Positions 41,716 to 52,862 of a DNA stretch of 64,000 nt are shown piece by piece. Location: the NCBI GenBank assembly GCA_905221605.1, contig CAJNDS010002661.1:226001-290000 (forward strand). Direction: 5' to 3'. The notes beneath the pieces are model-generated. The model had not been told where the DNA came from. It made no database searches and saw nothing but the letters and a program-made list of their open reading frames with translations. Position 1 is the stretch's first letter. Each line of letters begins with the position of its first letter. Origin of the DNA: Symbiodinium natans (taxonomy: Eukaryota; Sar; Dinophyceae; Suessiales; Symbiodiniaceae). Position numbers and translations under genes: made by a program.

Positions 41716-44700
41716 GATGAAGACTTAAAGGAGCAGCTGGATGAACTCGACAATTTGCTATCGCTGTGCTTCCAGCAAGAGGCGTGGAGATCCCAACTTT
41801 TTTCTGGGCAGGGCAGGTCCATCTTCTGACTTCTTTTCTTTGTTGCTTCATCGCAGGGCTCTTGTCACTTTCTTGCGCCATCCTTCATCAGACAGTTCGC
41901 ACTTTCGGCAGTCCTTGCGTGGAGGACTCTGTGCGTTTCGTGTCTTTGAGTTCTGTTAGCTGCAGTTCGCTTCCAGTTCCTTGTTGTTCTCTCGGTTCAG
42001 GATGCTGGCTCGGGCAACGCTTTCGATGGTAAGCTGACAGTCAAGCACGTCGTGTACGTGCGGCAGAAATTGGCTGAGGCCTGCTTCCACGACCACCCTG
42101 AGGTTGCCTTCAAGGCCGCGCGATGCCTGTTACGTGTTTTGTCGAATTCGCCGGTGGGCGACAGCCACGTGGCTTGCGGCTTGCTGCCGGTGGCGCGGAT
42201 GTTCATCTCCAACCTACCGACTTCGACCTTTGAGGGCATGCCTTTAGCACTGGGCTTGGACATGATTCAATGTGTCTTCTTTCTTCTCGAGGCCGTCCAA
42301 GCAGAGCACCTCATTGGCAATTTGCCTGCCATTTCTCAAGAGACGCGGGATGAAATTTGGGACTTCTGCGAAAACTTGCGCGAGCTGAACACTCGTGCAT
42401 CCAAGCGTGAGGTGGTTGCAGGTTTGGCTGACGAGGCAGGATGTCTTCAGACCCAGTCCCAACTTAATCGCTACAAGTCCTCAAAATAGGGTGACGCCAG
42501 CTGCAAGGCAAAAGGATGACTCAGAGCTTGCTGAATCAGCGAAATGGCCCCTGACTCGAGGCAGCTGACATCTCGACAGAGCTCTGGCTTGAGACCCTGC
42601 TGCAGCTTACGAAGCACATGAAAACTCCAGCCTCCAGAATGGCAGAATTGGGCTCTGCAGCGACGGGGGCCCTGTCCGCGGCCATCAAGCTGTACAAGGG
42701 AGACTTGGCAGCTGGCCTGAGCCAGCTGAAGGGCACGTTCTCCAAGTCTTCCTTGCTGAAGGAGTCTTGGTTTGAGGACCTCTTGGTGCTGCGCCGTTTG
42801 GTGGCAGATGCGGTCAAGGACGAGGCCACGTTTCGCCAGTTGAAGTGGATCATCCAATCTGGCAGGCTTCATTCCAGCGGCTTTGGCTGGTTTAGTTTTG
42901 GGGGACATGCCCTGAACTCGCCAGGACCTTGCATCCTTACCAGACTTACAGCCTGAACAGGCCCTACATAAGCCTAAGTAGCCCTTAATGCTGGTCTCAA
43001 TTGCTTGATTTCATTTCTAGTCACCAGGCTCCCAAGATGTTGAGGGCTGGGGCAGCTATCAGTACTGACCCGGAAGAAACGAACAAAAACAAGCCCCCGC
43101 CCCTGAGAGATTTTGTTCGGTATGCTGATCGGGCATGCAATCCATGAGCGAATGCCTGGCAGCAAAGGCGTTTCCTTCATGGACCTGCAGGAGAAGCCGC
43201 GATTTCTCATGCACGTGATTCTGGGCCTTCGGCGCCTGATAGAGAGAGGCCCCTAAACCCTAAACCCCAGACCCCAAACCCTAAACCCTAAACCCTAAAC
43301 CCTAAACCCTAAACCCTAAACCCTCAACCCTCAAACCTAATCCCTAAACCCTAAACCCTAAACCCTAAACCCTGAACCCTGAACCCTGAACCCTGAACCC
43401 TGAACCCTGAACCCCTAAACCCTGAAGGCTGCTCGTCCTACGTTCGCCGGGAATCCTTCCAACTTCTGATCGACTATGTCCTGAACGAGAACTTCTACTT
43501 GCAGTTCACGGCAGCCCAGGCAATTGAGTTTCCTGTGCTTTGCAGCCTGCAAACCCTAAACCCTAAACCCTAAACCCTAAACCCTAAACCCTAAACCCTA
43601 AACCCTAAACCCTAAACCCTAAACCCTAAACCCTAAACCCTAAACCCTAAACCCTAAACCCTAAACCCGGGTTGGTCTTGCTCGGGGGCCGGTTGTTTTG
43701 TTTTCAGAGAGTTTTCAGTTCAGTGGTCGCTTCCCGTTGCTGGAGGCAAGAGTTCTGGGATCTTTGCAAAAAATTGGGGTTTAGGGTTTAGGGTTTAGGG
43801 TTTAGGGTTTAGGGTTTAGGGTTTAGGGTAATAATGTTTGGTGGTCCAGTGGCCGCATGCATGCCCGATGTATGTCAGGTTTTTTGGTGGCAGCATTTTG
43901 GGGATGAGCTGCCAAACGTTGAGCTTGCCCTGAAGCTTCCGCTAGACTTCAGCGCGCAGAGTCACACTTGGGGGGCCTGAGGGAATTGTTTTTCCAAGAA
44001 AAAAGGAAGCACTTCAAACCTTAAACCCAGCTCAAACCCTAAACCCTACTCCCTACACCCTACACCCTAAACCCTAAACCCTAAACCCTAAAGCCGATGT
44101 GGGGCCAGTCTGGGGTCGCCATCCGTGAAATTCAATGCTCTTAGCTGTTCATGCGGCTTCTCGGCTTCACTTCTTTCTGGTTCAGGCGTAACACTGGCGT
44201 AACTCCCAAGCTAAACCCGAAACGCTAAGCGCTTGATTCACGGGGTGCCGTAGCAGCGAGTCTGGGTGGCGGCGATAATGTTTACAAGGGCTTGCGCTGC
44301 ATTTCTAAATTGCTGGAAGGAGCCTTTGTGCGGCTCCGCCCTTCGAATGTACACCCAGGCTTTGATTCCACATTATCACGAAAGCTAGCGTAGGCTTGTG
44401 TGAGTCTCTGCTTTAGCAGGGAACCGGACCAGCCCTGGTCAAGTTGCATGTCGCATTACTTCTATCCAGGAAAATGGGGGGCGGGTCTTGAATGCATCAA
44501 GAGATAACCTTGAAAAAAGGGGGTTGCAGATCGTGGTCTCTATGAGCACGTGCTTTCTGAAGCGCGCATGTTTCGGAGAGCTCCACGGATCTGGATCGAT
44601 CGCAGTCTCCACGAGCGCATGTGTTGTGGTGCGGGAGGGTGGTGGAGTGTGCAGTGTGGTGGTAGTGGTGTTGGTGGTGGAGTGTGAAGTGTGGTGCGGT

Positions 44701-45120
44701 GGTGGTGTTTGTGGTTTTGGTGTGGTGGAGAGTGGATGTGTGTGGTGGAGTGTGGGTTGTGGAGTGTGGTGGCGGCAGTGGTGCTTGGCGGTGGTGGTTG
44801 CTGGTGGTGGTGGTGGTGGTGTGCCGAGTGTCGCGAAGAAATATTGGCGTCAATTCTGACTGCTTCGTTGCCCGGGCCTGGCTAGGGGTACTGCTTCCAA
44901 AAGAAAAGTTTATGTTATTGGACTGCCTATTTTGGGGGCCCTTGAGCTTTAAGGGAAGGTTAAGAGGGTTGGGCGAAACTTGACACACTACACAAAAAAC
45001 CCTAAACCCTAAACCGTAAACCCTGGGCCCCAAACCCCAAACCTCCGAAACTGCTGAGCGCAGGTCTTGGAGCGCCTCTGCGAGTCAGACAGCAGCGAGG
45101 TCCAAGTGGATAAGCTATAG
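41716..45120 (+). CDS. Unrecognised helical-repeat gene, 11 exons, telomeric-repeat introns (5' end not found)
   Basis: Exons in one continuous frame: 41716-41781, 41857-41934, 42001-42421, 42565-42861, 43108-43248, 43428-43544, 43708-43778, 43894-43953, 44094-44136, 44257-44387, 45064-45120 (stop). The total is 1482 nt, exactly 494 codons with the stop. All acceptors are AG. Donors are GT in introns 2, 3 and 7 and GC in the other seven. Protein landmarks are [96 protein letters not shown] and the C-terminus [18 protein letters not shown]. It is rich in amphipathic helices, HEAT/ARM-like in look, but I recognise no family. Introns 5, 6, 7, 8 and 10 contain CCCTAAA or TTTAGGG arrays. The model is by eye; individual splice sites may be off by a codon. 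Confidence 0.6.
43249..43427 (+). repeat. Telomere-type array forming intron 5
   Basis: The array comprises about 25 units of CCCTAAA and the variants CCCTCAA, CCCTGAA and CCCCAGA. It spans essentially the whole 179-nt interval between exon ends. The donor GCCCCTAAACC and the acceptor CCCTGAAG are both part of, or fused to, repeat units. Confidence 0.85.
43552..43669 (+). repeat. Telomere-type array in intron 6
   Basis: About 17 perfect CCCTAAA units, followed by a ~38-nt T/G-rich stretch ending TTTGTTTTCAG, an ordinary-looking acceptor. Confidence 0.9.
43778..43829 (+). repeat. Telomere-type array (G-strand orientation) in intron 7
   Basis: Seven TTTAGGG units, opposite in orientation to introns 5 and 6. 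The first unit supplies the donor: exon GGG followed by GTTTAGGG. Confidence 0.9.
44020..44093 (+). repeat. Telomere-type array in intron 8
   Basis: CCCTAAA units with CCCTACT and CCCTACA variants, ending CCCTAAAG, which serves as the acceptor of exon 9 in the model. Confidence 0.8.
44627..44825. repeat. GTGGT-rich minisatellite in intron 10
   Basis: G/T-rich sequence made of GTGGTGGT and GTGGAGTGTG words for ~200 bp. It keeps a Val/Gly/Cys-rich frame open that is not a gene. Confidence 0.85.
44999..45043 (+). repeat. Short telomere-type array in intron 10
   Basis: CCCTAAACCCTAAACCGTAAA followed by CCCCAAA variants, ~20 nt before the last exon. Confidence 0.7.
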
Positions 45121-45150
45121 AGCTACATACAAAAAGTAGAGCTACGTACA

Positions 45151-45155
45151 ATATG

Positions 45156-45189
<34 letters not shown>

Positions 45190-45328
45190 TGTATGTATGT
45201 ATGTATGTATGTATGTATGTATATCTGTATATATGTATATATGTATATATGTATATATGTATATATGTATATATGTATATATGTATATATGTATATATGT
45301 ATATATGTATATATGTATATATGTATGG
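45151..45328. repeat. (TATG)n and (TATATG)n microsatellite
   Basis: ATGT tetranucleotide repeats to ~45220, then ATATGTAT octamers to 45328, followed by a C12 run. It starts just after the previous gene. Confidence 0.95.
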
Positions 45329-45436
45329 TACCCCCCCCCCCCGTGACCTACCCTTTTTCGCCTTGTCTCAAGTCACCCAGCTGCACTGCTAGGGCGTATA
45401 CTAAATACAACTAAAATCGCATACACGGGACAGTAG

Positions 45437-45612
45437 AAAACCAAAAACACCAAAAAAAACAAAACCAAAAAACCAAAAAACCCAAAAAACCAATTTTCCG
45501 GAACTCTCAGGAATCCCTATGAGGCTTCTCCAAGAGTCCCGGATTTTTGTGTTTTTTGTTTTTCTTGTTTTTTTTTTTTTTTTTTTGTTGTTTTGGTGTT
45601 TTTGGTTATTTT
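45437..45612. repeat. A/T-run foldback structure
   Basis: A-rich left arm (CCAAAAACACCAAAAAAAAC) and T-rich right arm (GTTGTTTTGGTGTTTTTGG) are imperfect inverted complements around a ~60-bp unique loop. It may be a MITE-like foldback or expanded homopolymer tracts. Confidence 0.5.
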
Positions 45613-45679
45613 GGTTTTGGAATTTTGGCTTTTTGGTTCGCCTTCACGGTCACGAGGCAACAACTGCGCATTTTTAAGT

Positions 45680-46400
45680 GTGCTTATGCTAATTGTGCTT
45701 TTCAGAAATAGTATACAAGTGGTCTTTCTAGTGCTTCAAAACTATTTGTTTCATGATTATGTAAGTAGAACCGCTTCGCTTCTTTTTCAACTAGTGTTTA
45801 GTGCATCTTTTGGTTGTACTCACGTGTAGTAGACCTTATTCAGCCATTACTTGGTGCTCTGGTAGCTAAATTCGCATGGATATTATTTGCCTGGTAAGAG
45901 CGATGAATTATTTAGAAGCAGCATTTGCAATACTTGTCTTGAGAAAAAGCATTTATTGCTTAGAATTGTTTGCTTAAAAAGTGACTCCTACTCGTCCAGG
46001 GATACCCCAAAACCCTATAATCCAAACTTCACCAGAGATTCTCCTGAAAAGCTTGCGCTTTTGGATGTTTTTTTGTATTTGTGAATTTGCTTGTGTATGG
46101 CCTTCACTAAGTACTTTTCTAGGATTCGTGTGCTTTTTTAAAGCCTGATTGTGCAAGTTGTGTTTTTCAAGCATAGTATATAAGTGGTCTTTATTGAATA
46201 CTTCAGACATCTTTGTTTCATCGTTATGTAAGTAGAACCGCTTCTATTTCCATTATCGTGCATTGTTAAGCTTGCTTATGCAAATTGTGTTTTTCAGACA
46301 TAGTATATAAGTGGTCTTTAATGAATACTTCAGCAATCTTTGCTTCATTGTTATGTAGGTAGAACCGCTTCCATTTCCGTTAGTGTTTCTTTCGTATTTG
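45680..46400. repeat. ~125-bp repeat, three copies
   Basis: Copies begin near 45683, 46144 and 46269 with TTGTGTTTTTCAGACATAGT, TATATAAGTGGTCTTTA and TTATGTAAGTAGAACCGCTT. The last two are in direct tandem (125 bp apart); the first is 461 bp upstream. Surrounding sequence to 46,600 is AT-rich, with no gene seen. Confidence 0.75.
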
Positions 46401-46600
46401 GTTGAGTGAAAGTAGTATTCACTTGAGTCAAATTGGGCTATTTGCTTAAGAAGTGCTCTAGTAGTTAAATTCGCATAGAATGAATATTTCAAAAATATAA
46501 ATTGTTTCATGAATATGTAAACATAAGGTATTTTCAGTGGACTTTGCAGATCGTATTTCAATAATACTTTGCCTGGTATAAACACAACTGTTTCAATGCA

Positions 46601-47460
46601 TTAGATACTGGCATCCACAACCCTGGGAGAGTGTGGATTGGGTGCACCTAGGTCACGGAGGATGCTCCGCCACCATGCGTGGTGAAGGCCATACTGAAGG
46701 CTTTTGGCTGCCTGGCTGCATATTGTTTGAAGCTGCACAGACAGGGTGCTTTTTGGGGGGCCTGGGCGATCCATGAAGGAGATCTTGTGTTGCGGCGCGT
46801 GTTCTATTTCCAAAGTGAGGCTTGGCTGGCCATGCGCCGCAGTGCGACCTGGTTCTGCGAGAGAAGACGTGCAGCTGCGGCTGGAAAGACTTGGCCGCCT
46901 TATTGGCATAATTTGGTGCACGGGGCAGCGTCGGGCCTAGTTGCCCTGCGCATGCCCGCGATCGATAGTCGATGCCAGTGCGGCCGACGCTGGTTCAACA
47001 GGGACTTATTCATTTCCAGACTTGGCGTGGGCATCAATCAGTCCCGGTCATGAACAATTCAATTGCTACTTGTACTTCATGCACTCTATGATAGGTAGGC
47101 CGACGCATACCATCATCATAACGGTAAGTACAGCTGCTCATATCTGTATGCTGTGACATGGTTAGATACCCGAGCCAGAGGTACCATAGTGCAGGACTGC
47201 GCAACTGCGCAAATGCATTCAATTCGTTTTCGTGCATGAACCTGCATTGCGCCGCCCTCACAAGTCGCGGTAGGCCATGAATTCGTTCTCAACTCTTCTA
47301 ATACCTCTCAGAACCCGGCCGCAGCAGTATGGCAGCAAGTCACTAAGATTGCGGGGCGCCACAGGCCGGCGTTTTCACGGTTTAGAGTTTCAGTGTTTTC
47401 TTCTGCCTTGCGGGAGGCGTGTGGGTTCTTCTGCCTATATAGGCAGGTACGGATCGCCCT
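46601..47460. other. Unassigned frame and spacer before retrotransposon copy D
   Basis: A 124-codon plus-strand frame (46679-47053) is rich in Arg/Trp/Ala (LVLRRVFYFQSEAWLAMRRS) but not assignable. It might belong to the upstream part of the retrotransposon. 47278-47460 may also be element-derived (AVWQQVTKIAGRHRPAF). Neither is secure. Confidence 0.3.
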
Positions 47461-47790
47461 TTTACCGTGGCGGACTTGGACGCCGCTCTCCGACGCTTAA
47501 AGCCCGGTAAGTCACCGGGCCCCAATGATATACCCGGTGAATTATACAAACATGCTCCTTATATTCTAAACTTTTTCTCTTTGACCATTATACCAGTGCT
47601 TTGAAACTAGGGAAGTACCTGCTACTTGGTTATTTTCGGAAGTTGTTATGTTGGTCAAGGACCACAAATAGGATTCTCGTCTCCTTTCCAATCATCGTCC
47701 CATTTCGCTCACCAACATATCCTACAAAATCTTTGCCTCTATGCTTCAACACGCATCGCAAGTGCCTTTCGCAGAAAAAAGTGTTTTAAA
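47461..47790 (+). pseudogene. Non-LTR retrotransposon copy D: N-terminal RT segment
   Basis: The first frame gives DLDAALRRLKPGKSPGPNDI, then PGELYKHAPYIL. After a stop and a shift, the other frame gives REVPATWLFSEVVMLVKDHK, a stop, and SNHRPISLTNISYKIFASML. These are the standard motifs at the start of LINE reverse transcriptases (KPGKSPGPD, and RPISL before the palm). One nonsense codon, one frameshift and loss of everything downstream make it a fragment. It is followed closely by the 77-bp satellite. Confidence 0.85.
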
Positions 47791-47844
47791 GTTACATTGC
47801 CTTACATTGTAGTCAATATTCACTATATTGTGCTAGTGTATGGG

Positions 47845-50405
47845 TTTTTGATTTTTCCCCAAACAGGAACCGTTTGGGGTCCTCTCCTCAGAAAAAAAAG
47901 TGTCACGCGTTTGGCCAGATGGGTGTCACGCGCTTCGGGCCTGTGGTCTCCCATGGTCTCCGATCATGAGCACAATTGTTGCCAATTGGGGCCGGTCGGG
48001 TGTCACGCGCTTCGGGCCTGTGGTCTTTCATGGTCTCCGATCATGAGCACAATTGGGGCCAATTGGGGCCGGGTGGGTGTCACGCGGGCCTGTGGTCTCC
48101 CATGGTCTCCGATCATGAGCACAATTGGGGCCAATTGGGGCCGGGTGGGTGTCACGCGCTTCGGGCCTGTGGTCTTTCATGGTCTCCGATCATGAGCACA
48201 ATTGGGGCCAATTGGGGCCGGGTGGGTGTCACGCGGGCCTGTGGTCTCCCATGGTCTCCGATCATGAGCACAATTGGGGCCAATTGGGGCCGGGTGGGTG
48301 TCACGCGCTTCGGGCCTGTGGTCTCCCATGGTCTCCGATCATGAGGACAATTGTTGCCAATTGGGGCCGGGTGGGTGTCACGCGCTTCGGGCCTGTGGTC
48401 TTTCATGGTCTCCGATCATGAGCACAATTGGGGCAATTGGGGCCGGGTGGGTGTCACGCGCTTCGGGCCTGTGGTCTCCCATGGTCTCCGATCATGAGCA
48501 CAATTGGGGCCAATTGGGGCCGGGTGGGTGTCACGCGCTTCGGGCCTGTGGTCTCCCATGGTCTCCGATCATGAGCACAATTGGGGCCAATTGGGGCCGG
48601 GTGGGCGCTTCGGGCCTGTGAACACAATTGGCCATTGGGGTCGGGTGGGTGTCACGCGCTTCGGGGCCTGTGGTCTCCCATGGTCTCGATGATGAGCGCA
48701 ATTGGGGCCAATGGGGCCGGGTGGGCGTTCGGCCTGCGGTCCCATGGTGTCGTCTTTCATGGTCTCCGATTATGAGCGAAATTGGGGGCATTGGGGCCGG
48801 GCGGGTGTCACGCGCTCGGGCCTGTGCTCTCCCACACAGTCTCCGATCAGAGCGCTATTGGGGCCAATTGGGGCCGGCGGGTGTCACGCGCTTCGGGGAC
48901 TCTGGTCTCCCATGGTCTCCGATCATGAGCTGTCACGCGCTCGGGCCTGTGGTCGCGGGCGGGTGTCACGCGTTTCGGGCCTGCGGTCTCCGATCACGAG
49001 CACAATTGGCGGGCCTGCGGTCTTCGATCATGAGCACAATTGGGACCATTGGGGCCTTGTGGGTGTCACGCGCTTCGGGCCTGTGATTTTTCCCCAAAAG
49101 GAACTGTTTGGGGCGCTCTCCTCAGAAAAAAGTGCCACGCGATTGGCTAGACGGGTGGCGCACGCTTGGGTACGTGGTCTCCCATGGTCTCCTCATGAGT
49201 GCAATGGGGCCGGGTGGGTGTCACGCGGTCCATGTTTTCATGGTTTTGGAAGTGACAGGGGTTTGGAAGGGTGTCACGCGCTTGGGTCCGTGGTCTCCCA
49301 TGGTCTCCGCTCATGAGCGCAATGGTCCGGGTTCGTGATCTCCACGGTCTCCGAGGGTTGGGAGGGTGTCACGCGGGTCTGGTCCCCGTCTCGCATGGTC
49401 TCATGGCCTCCCGATCATGAGCGCGCTGGGGCTAATGGGGCCGGGCGGGTGGCGCGAGCGCAATCTCGGCGGGTGTCACGCGGTCCGGGTTCATGGTCTC
49501 CCGTGGTCCGATCATGGGCTGGCGGGCGTCGCGCGGCCCGGCTCCGTGATCTTCATGGTCTCCGATCATGAGCGACAGGGGTTGGGAGGGTGTCGCGCTT
49601 GGGTCCGTGGATTGCCGTGGTCTCCGATCATGAGCGCAGTGGGGCTGGGCGGGTGTCACGCGGTTCGGGTCCGTGGTTTCCCATGGACTCCGATCATGAG
49701 CAACAAGCTTGAGAGGGTGTCACGCGCTGGGTTCGGGGTTTCCCGGCTTCTCCGATCGTGAGCGCAATGGGGCTGATCCGGCTCCGTGGTCTCCCATAAT
49801 CTCTGATCATGAGCGACAGGGGCTGAGAGGGTGTCACGCGCTTTGATTCGTGGTCTCGCATGGTCTCCTATCATGAGCGCAATGGGGCCGGACGAGCGTC
49901 ACGCGGTTCGGGTCCGCGGTGAGTGGCAGGGGTTGGAGGGTGTCACGTGCTTGATGGTCTCCCAAGGATCATCTGGGAGGGTGTCACTTGGGTCCGTGGT
50001 CTCCCATGGTCTCTGAGCACGCTGGGCGGGCGTCACGCGGTCTGGTCGCGGTCTGTCATGGTGTCCGATCATGAGCGACAGGGGTTGAGAGGGTGTCGCG
50101 CGCTTGGGTTCGTGGTCTCCCAACATCTCCGATCATGAGCGCAATGGGGCCGCCGTGGTGAGAGCTACAGGCATTGGGAGGGTGTTCGCGCGTGTGGGCC
50201 CGCGGTCTCCCACGGTCTCCGATCATGAGCGCAACGGGGCAGGCGGGTGTCACGCGGTCGGGGTCCGTGGTTTCCCGTAATCTCCGATCATGAGCGACAG
50301 GGGTTGAGAGGGTGTCACGCGCTTGGATTCGTGGTCTCCCATGGTCTCCGACCATGAGCGCAATGGGGCCGGGCGGGTGTCACGCGGTTCGGGCCCGTGG
50401 TGAGC
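47845..50405. repeat. 77-bp satellite array, ~33 copies
   Basis: The unit contains TGTCACGCGCTTCGGGCCTG, then TGGTCTCCCATGGTCTCCGA and TCATGAGCACAATTGGGGCC. TGTCACG is found at 47924, 48001, 48078, 48150, 48227, 48299, 48376, 48452 and 48529. The steps are 77 bp, or 72 bp where CTTCG is missing. Copies are near-identical to ~48,600, then diverge steadily to 50,405. A flank segment (TTTTTCCCCAAA, GTTTGGGG, CTCTCCTCAGAAAAAA) occurs at the left edge and again at ~49,088-49,130, suggesting that a whole block was duplicated. Repetitive frames here are not genes. Confidence 0.95.
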
Positions 50406-50420
50406 GACCTCGCCCGCGCT

Positions 50421-51700
50421 TTAATGCGTTCAGCTGTTTTCGCCTTCTAAAAAGTGCACAAAGAGAGCACGGCGTTGCAAATGTGGAAAGCAAGACCAAA
50501 TGCGTTTTTTAGGCCTGGCAAAATGCATTCGGGCAGCGCTTGGACATACATGTCTACTGGTATTTTACGACCAACATTTCCCCGACATGCATCTGAGGGC
50601 ATTCCACATGCATTTTTCGTCGCCCGAAAACGCATTTGGCACTGGTTTCCTATCATGTTGCAATCTTGGTTTCTGCCGGCTGAAATTTCATGTCTTTCTG
50701 CGCATAAGAACATCTATATATAGGATTTGAACGCGTTTAGAACCATAATCACCGTTTCGCAAAATTCCCGAAAAGGGGCGTAAAATCAGAAGCAACATGC
50801 CCAGATGCATTTTGCAAAGCAAGCAAAATCCATTCGCGCAGCTTGCTCCTTCCAAAACCACAATAATAGAACTCACTTGATAGCTGACTTTTGAGGCCCC
50901 GTACGGAAGAAACCAAAGTCCGAATGCATTTTTCGCCTGTGCCCAAATTAATGCATTCAGCTGTTTTCGCTTTGGAAAAGTGCAGAAAGAGCACGCGGCG
51001 TTGCACATGTGGAAAGCAAGACCAAATGCGTTGTTCAGGCCTGGCAAAATGCATTCGGCAGCATCTGGTCATCCATGTCTATTCGGTTTGCTCCATTACA
51101 GCATGAAAAACAAACGAAAACAATAAAAAAAATAGATTGGTGTTTTACGACCAACATCTACCCGACATGCATTTCTAGGGCATTCCAAATGCATTTTTCG
51201 TCGCCCGAAGAATGCATTTGGCACTCGTTTCCTATCATGTTTAGTCTTGGTTTCTGCTGGCTCATGACGTATTCGATTCTTCTGATGTGTTTTCTGTGCA
51301 TAAAAGTAGCTGTAGGAATTGAAAAACGTGTTTAAAACAATGCTCGACATTTTGCAGGAGTACCTAAACAGACCCAGAATCAGGAAGAACATGCTCAGGT
51401 GCATTTTTCAAAGTGGGCAGAATGCATTCGCGCAGCTTGCTCCTTCCACAACCACAATAAAATTGAGTTAACCGCTGATCTTTCGTCGTAAAGACAAGCT
51501 GCGTACAGAAGAGGCGAATGCGCAACTGCATTTTGAGCGCGCGCCTAAATGCACTCAGCTGTTTTCGCCTTTGAAAAAGTACAGAAAGAGAGAGCATGGC
51601 GTTGCAAATGTAGAAAGCAAGACCAAACGCATTTTTCAGGCTTAGCAAAATGCATGTGGGCAGCGCTTGGACATCCATGTCAATCCATCGTTTGGATTGG
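50421..51700. repeat. 527-597 bp repeat, two full copies and one partial
   Basis: CAGCTGTTTTCGC marks starts at 50431, 50958 and 51555. Copies share GTTGCAAATGTGGAAAGCAA, AGACCAAATGCGTTTTT, GGCAAAATGCATTCGG, TTTTACGACCAACAT and AGCTTGCTCCTTCCA. The word AATGCATT or AATGCGTT recurs many times. There are no long frames and no transposase motif. Confidence 0.85.
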
Positions 51701-52862
51701 GGAAGGGTTGTTCCGACCCCTGGCAGCTCCAAAGAGAAGCCTGAAACCCACGCCTCCATACTGAATTCTACGCGTCGCGTTATTGCTTCATGCCGCTTTC
51801 CCTTGATCTGCAACCTTGCTGTTTGGGGTCTTCGCCGGCATAATACATACCAAACAGACGCACTGCCAATGTAACCCTACACCCTACACCCTAAGCCCTA
51901 AGCCCTAAACCGTAAAACCTAAACCGGGGAGGGGGGGGGGCTAGAATACTGCGTCTTATAAGGCAGTGAGATCAAGATGACGGCCACAATCTTGCTTGTG
52001 ATCGCCGAGCGCGTTGTGCTTAGCCAGGCCGAGGCTTAAAGAAGAGCAGTTGAGGACCTTGGGGGGTATCTTCGGGTTTCAGCCAAGACGTGCCATCGGA
52101 AGGAATCTGAAAGAGCTCAACCTTTGTTCCTTTGTGCAGTTTAGACCCCAAAAATGCAGTGACATGTTTGGAATCATGACCCGTGTCCGTCCCTGTAGGC
52201 AAGCCACTACTCCCTCAGGGACTACGCGGTACGTTTACGGGCACATTGGGATGGGCAGGAGGAGGCCACAAATGGCCCTGCAGCGACGTTCTCGGGATAC
52301 CTCAGTGTTCTGGCGGAAAGCCCAAATACTCCTCGCTCATTCCCCGAAGTCCTAGATTCCTAGATTTCCGAGATGGATCTTCGGGTCATTTTTCCTTTTT
52401 TGGCCTTGTGCCGGTGGCCCAGGCGTGGTTACATACTTCTTCGAGAAGTTGAACGAAGGCAAGGCAGCGAGAGGCAGGCCCTCCCAAACGCAACGAGGGA
52501 TGGCCGGCTAAGGGGAGAGTGTCTGCCAGCTCACGCGGAGAGAAGCCCTGTGCTACCTTGGTCATTCGAACCCTTTACATTGTAAACCCGACAAGCCCCC
52601 AGCGCAAGGCAGCAGCCTCGTCTCCATCGCCAGCGGACTCAGCTCGCATCATGCAGGCGCTAAAGAGTACATAAGGTATCCCCGAGTTTCAGGGTTCAGG
52701 GAGTTTTTGGTTTCAAGGTCTAGGACTTTGTTTAGGAGTTTAGGGGTTTGGGGGTTTGCAGGTTCCAGGCTCTTAAAGATTGAGAACCCCCCCCCCAAAC
52801 CCTAAGCCCTAAGCCCTAAGCCCTAAGCCCTAAACCCCAAAACCCTAAACCCTAAACAGCAG
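51701..52862. other. Unassigned; telomeric arrays at 51875-51925 and 52795-52855
   Basis: A plus-strand frame at 52014-52355 is unrecognised. The CCCTAAA/CCCTAAG arrays at both ends resemble the introns of the 41.7-45.1 kb gene, so parts may be exons I could not phase. A G10 run lies at 51932. Confidence 0.4.

Noticed and set aside
44488-44859. 123-codon frame rich in Val, Gly and Cys
   Set aside because: It is produced by the GTGGT minisatellite in the last intron of the 41.7-kb gene model.
47845-50405. Open frames of 76-204 codons in several frames
   Set aside because: They are translations of the 77-bp satellite; the unit length is not a multiple of three and the same peptide recurs in different frames.
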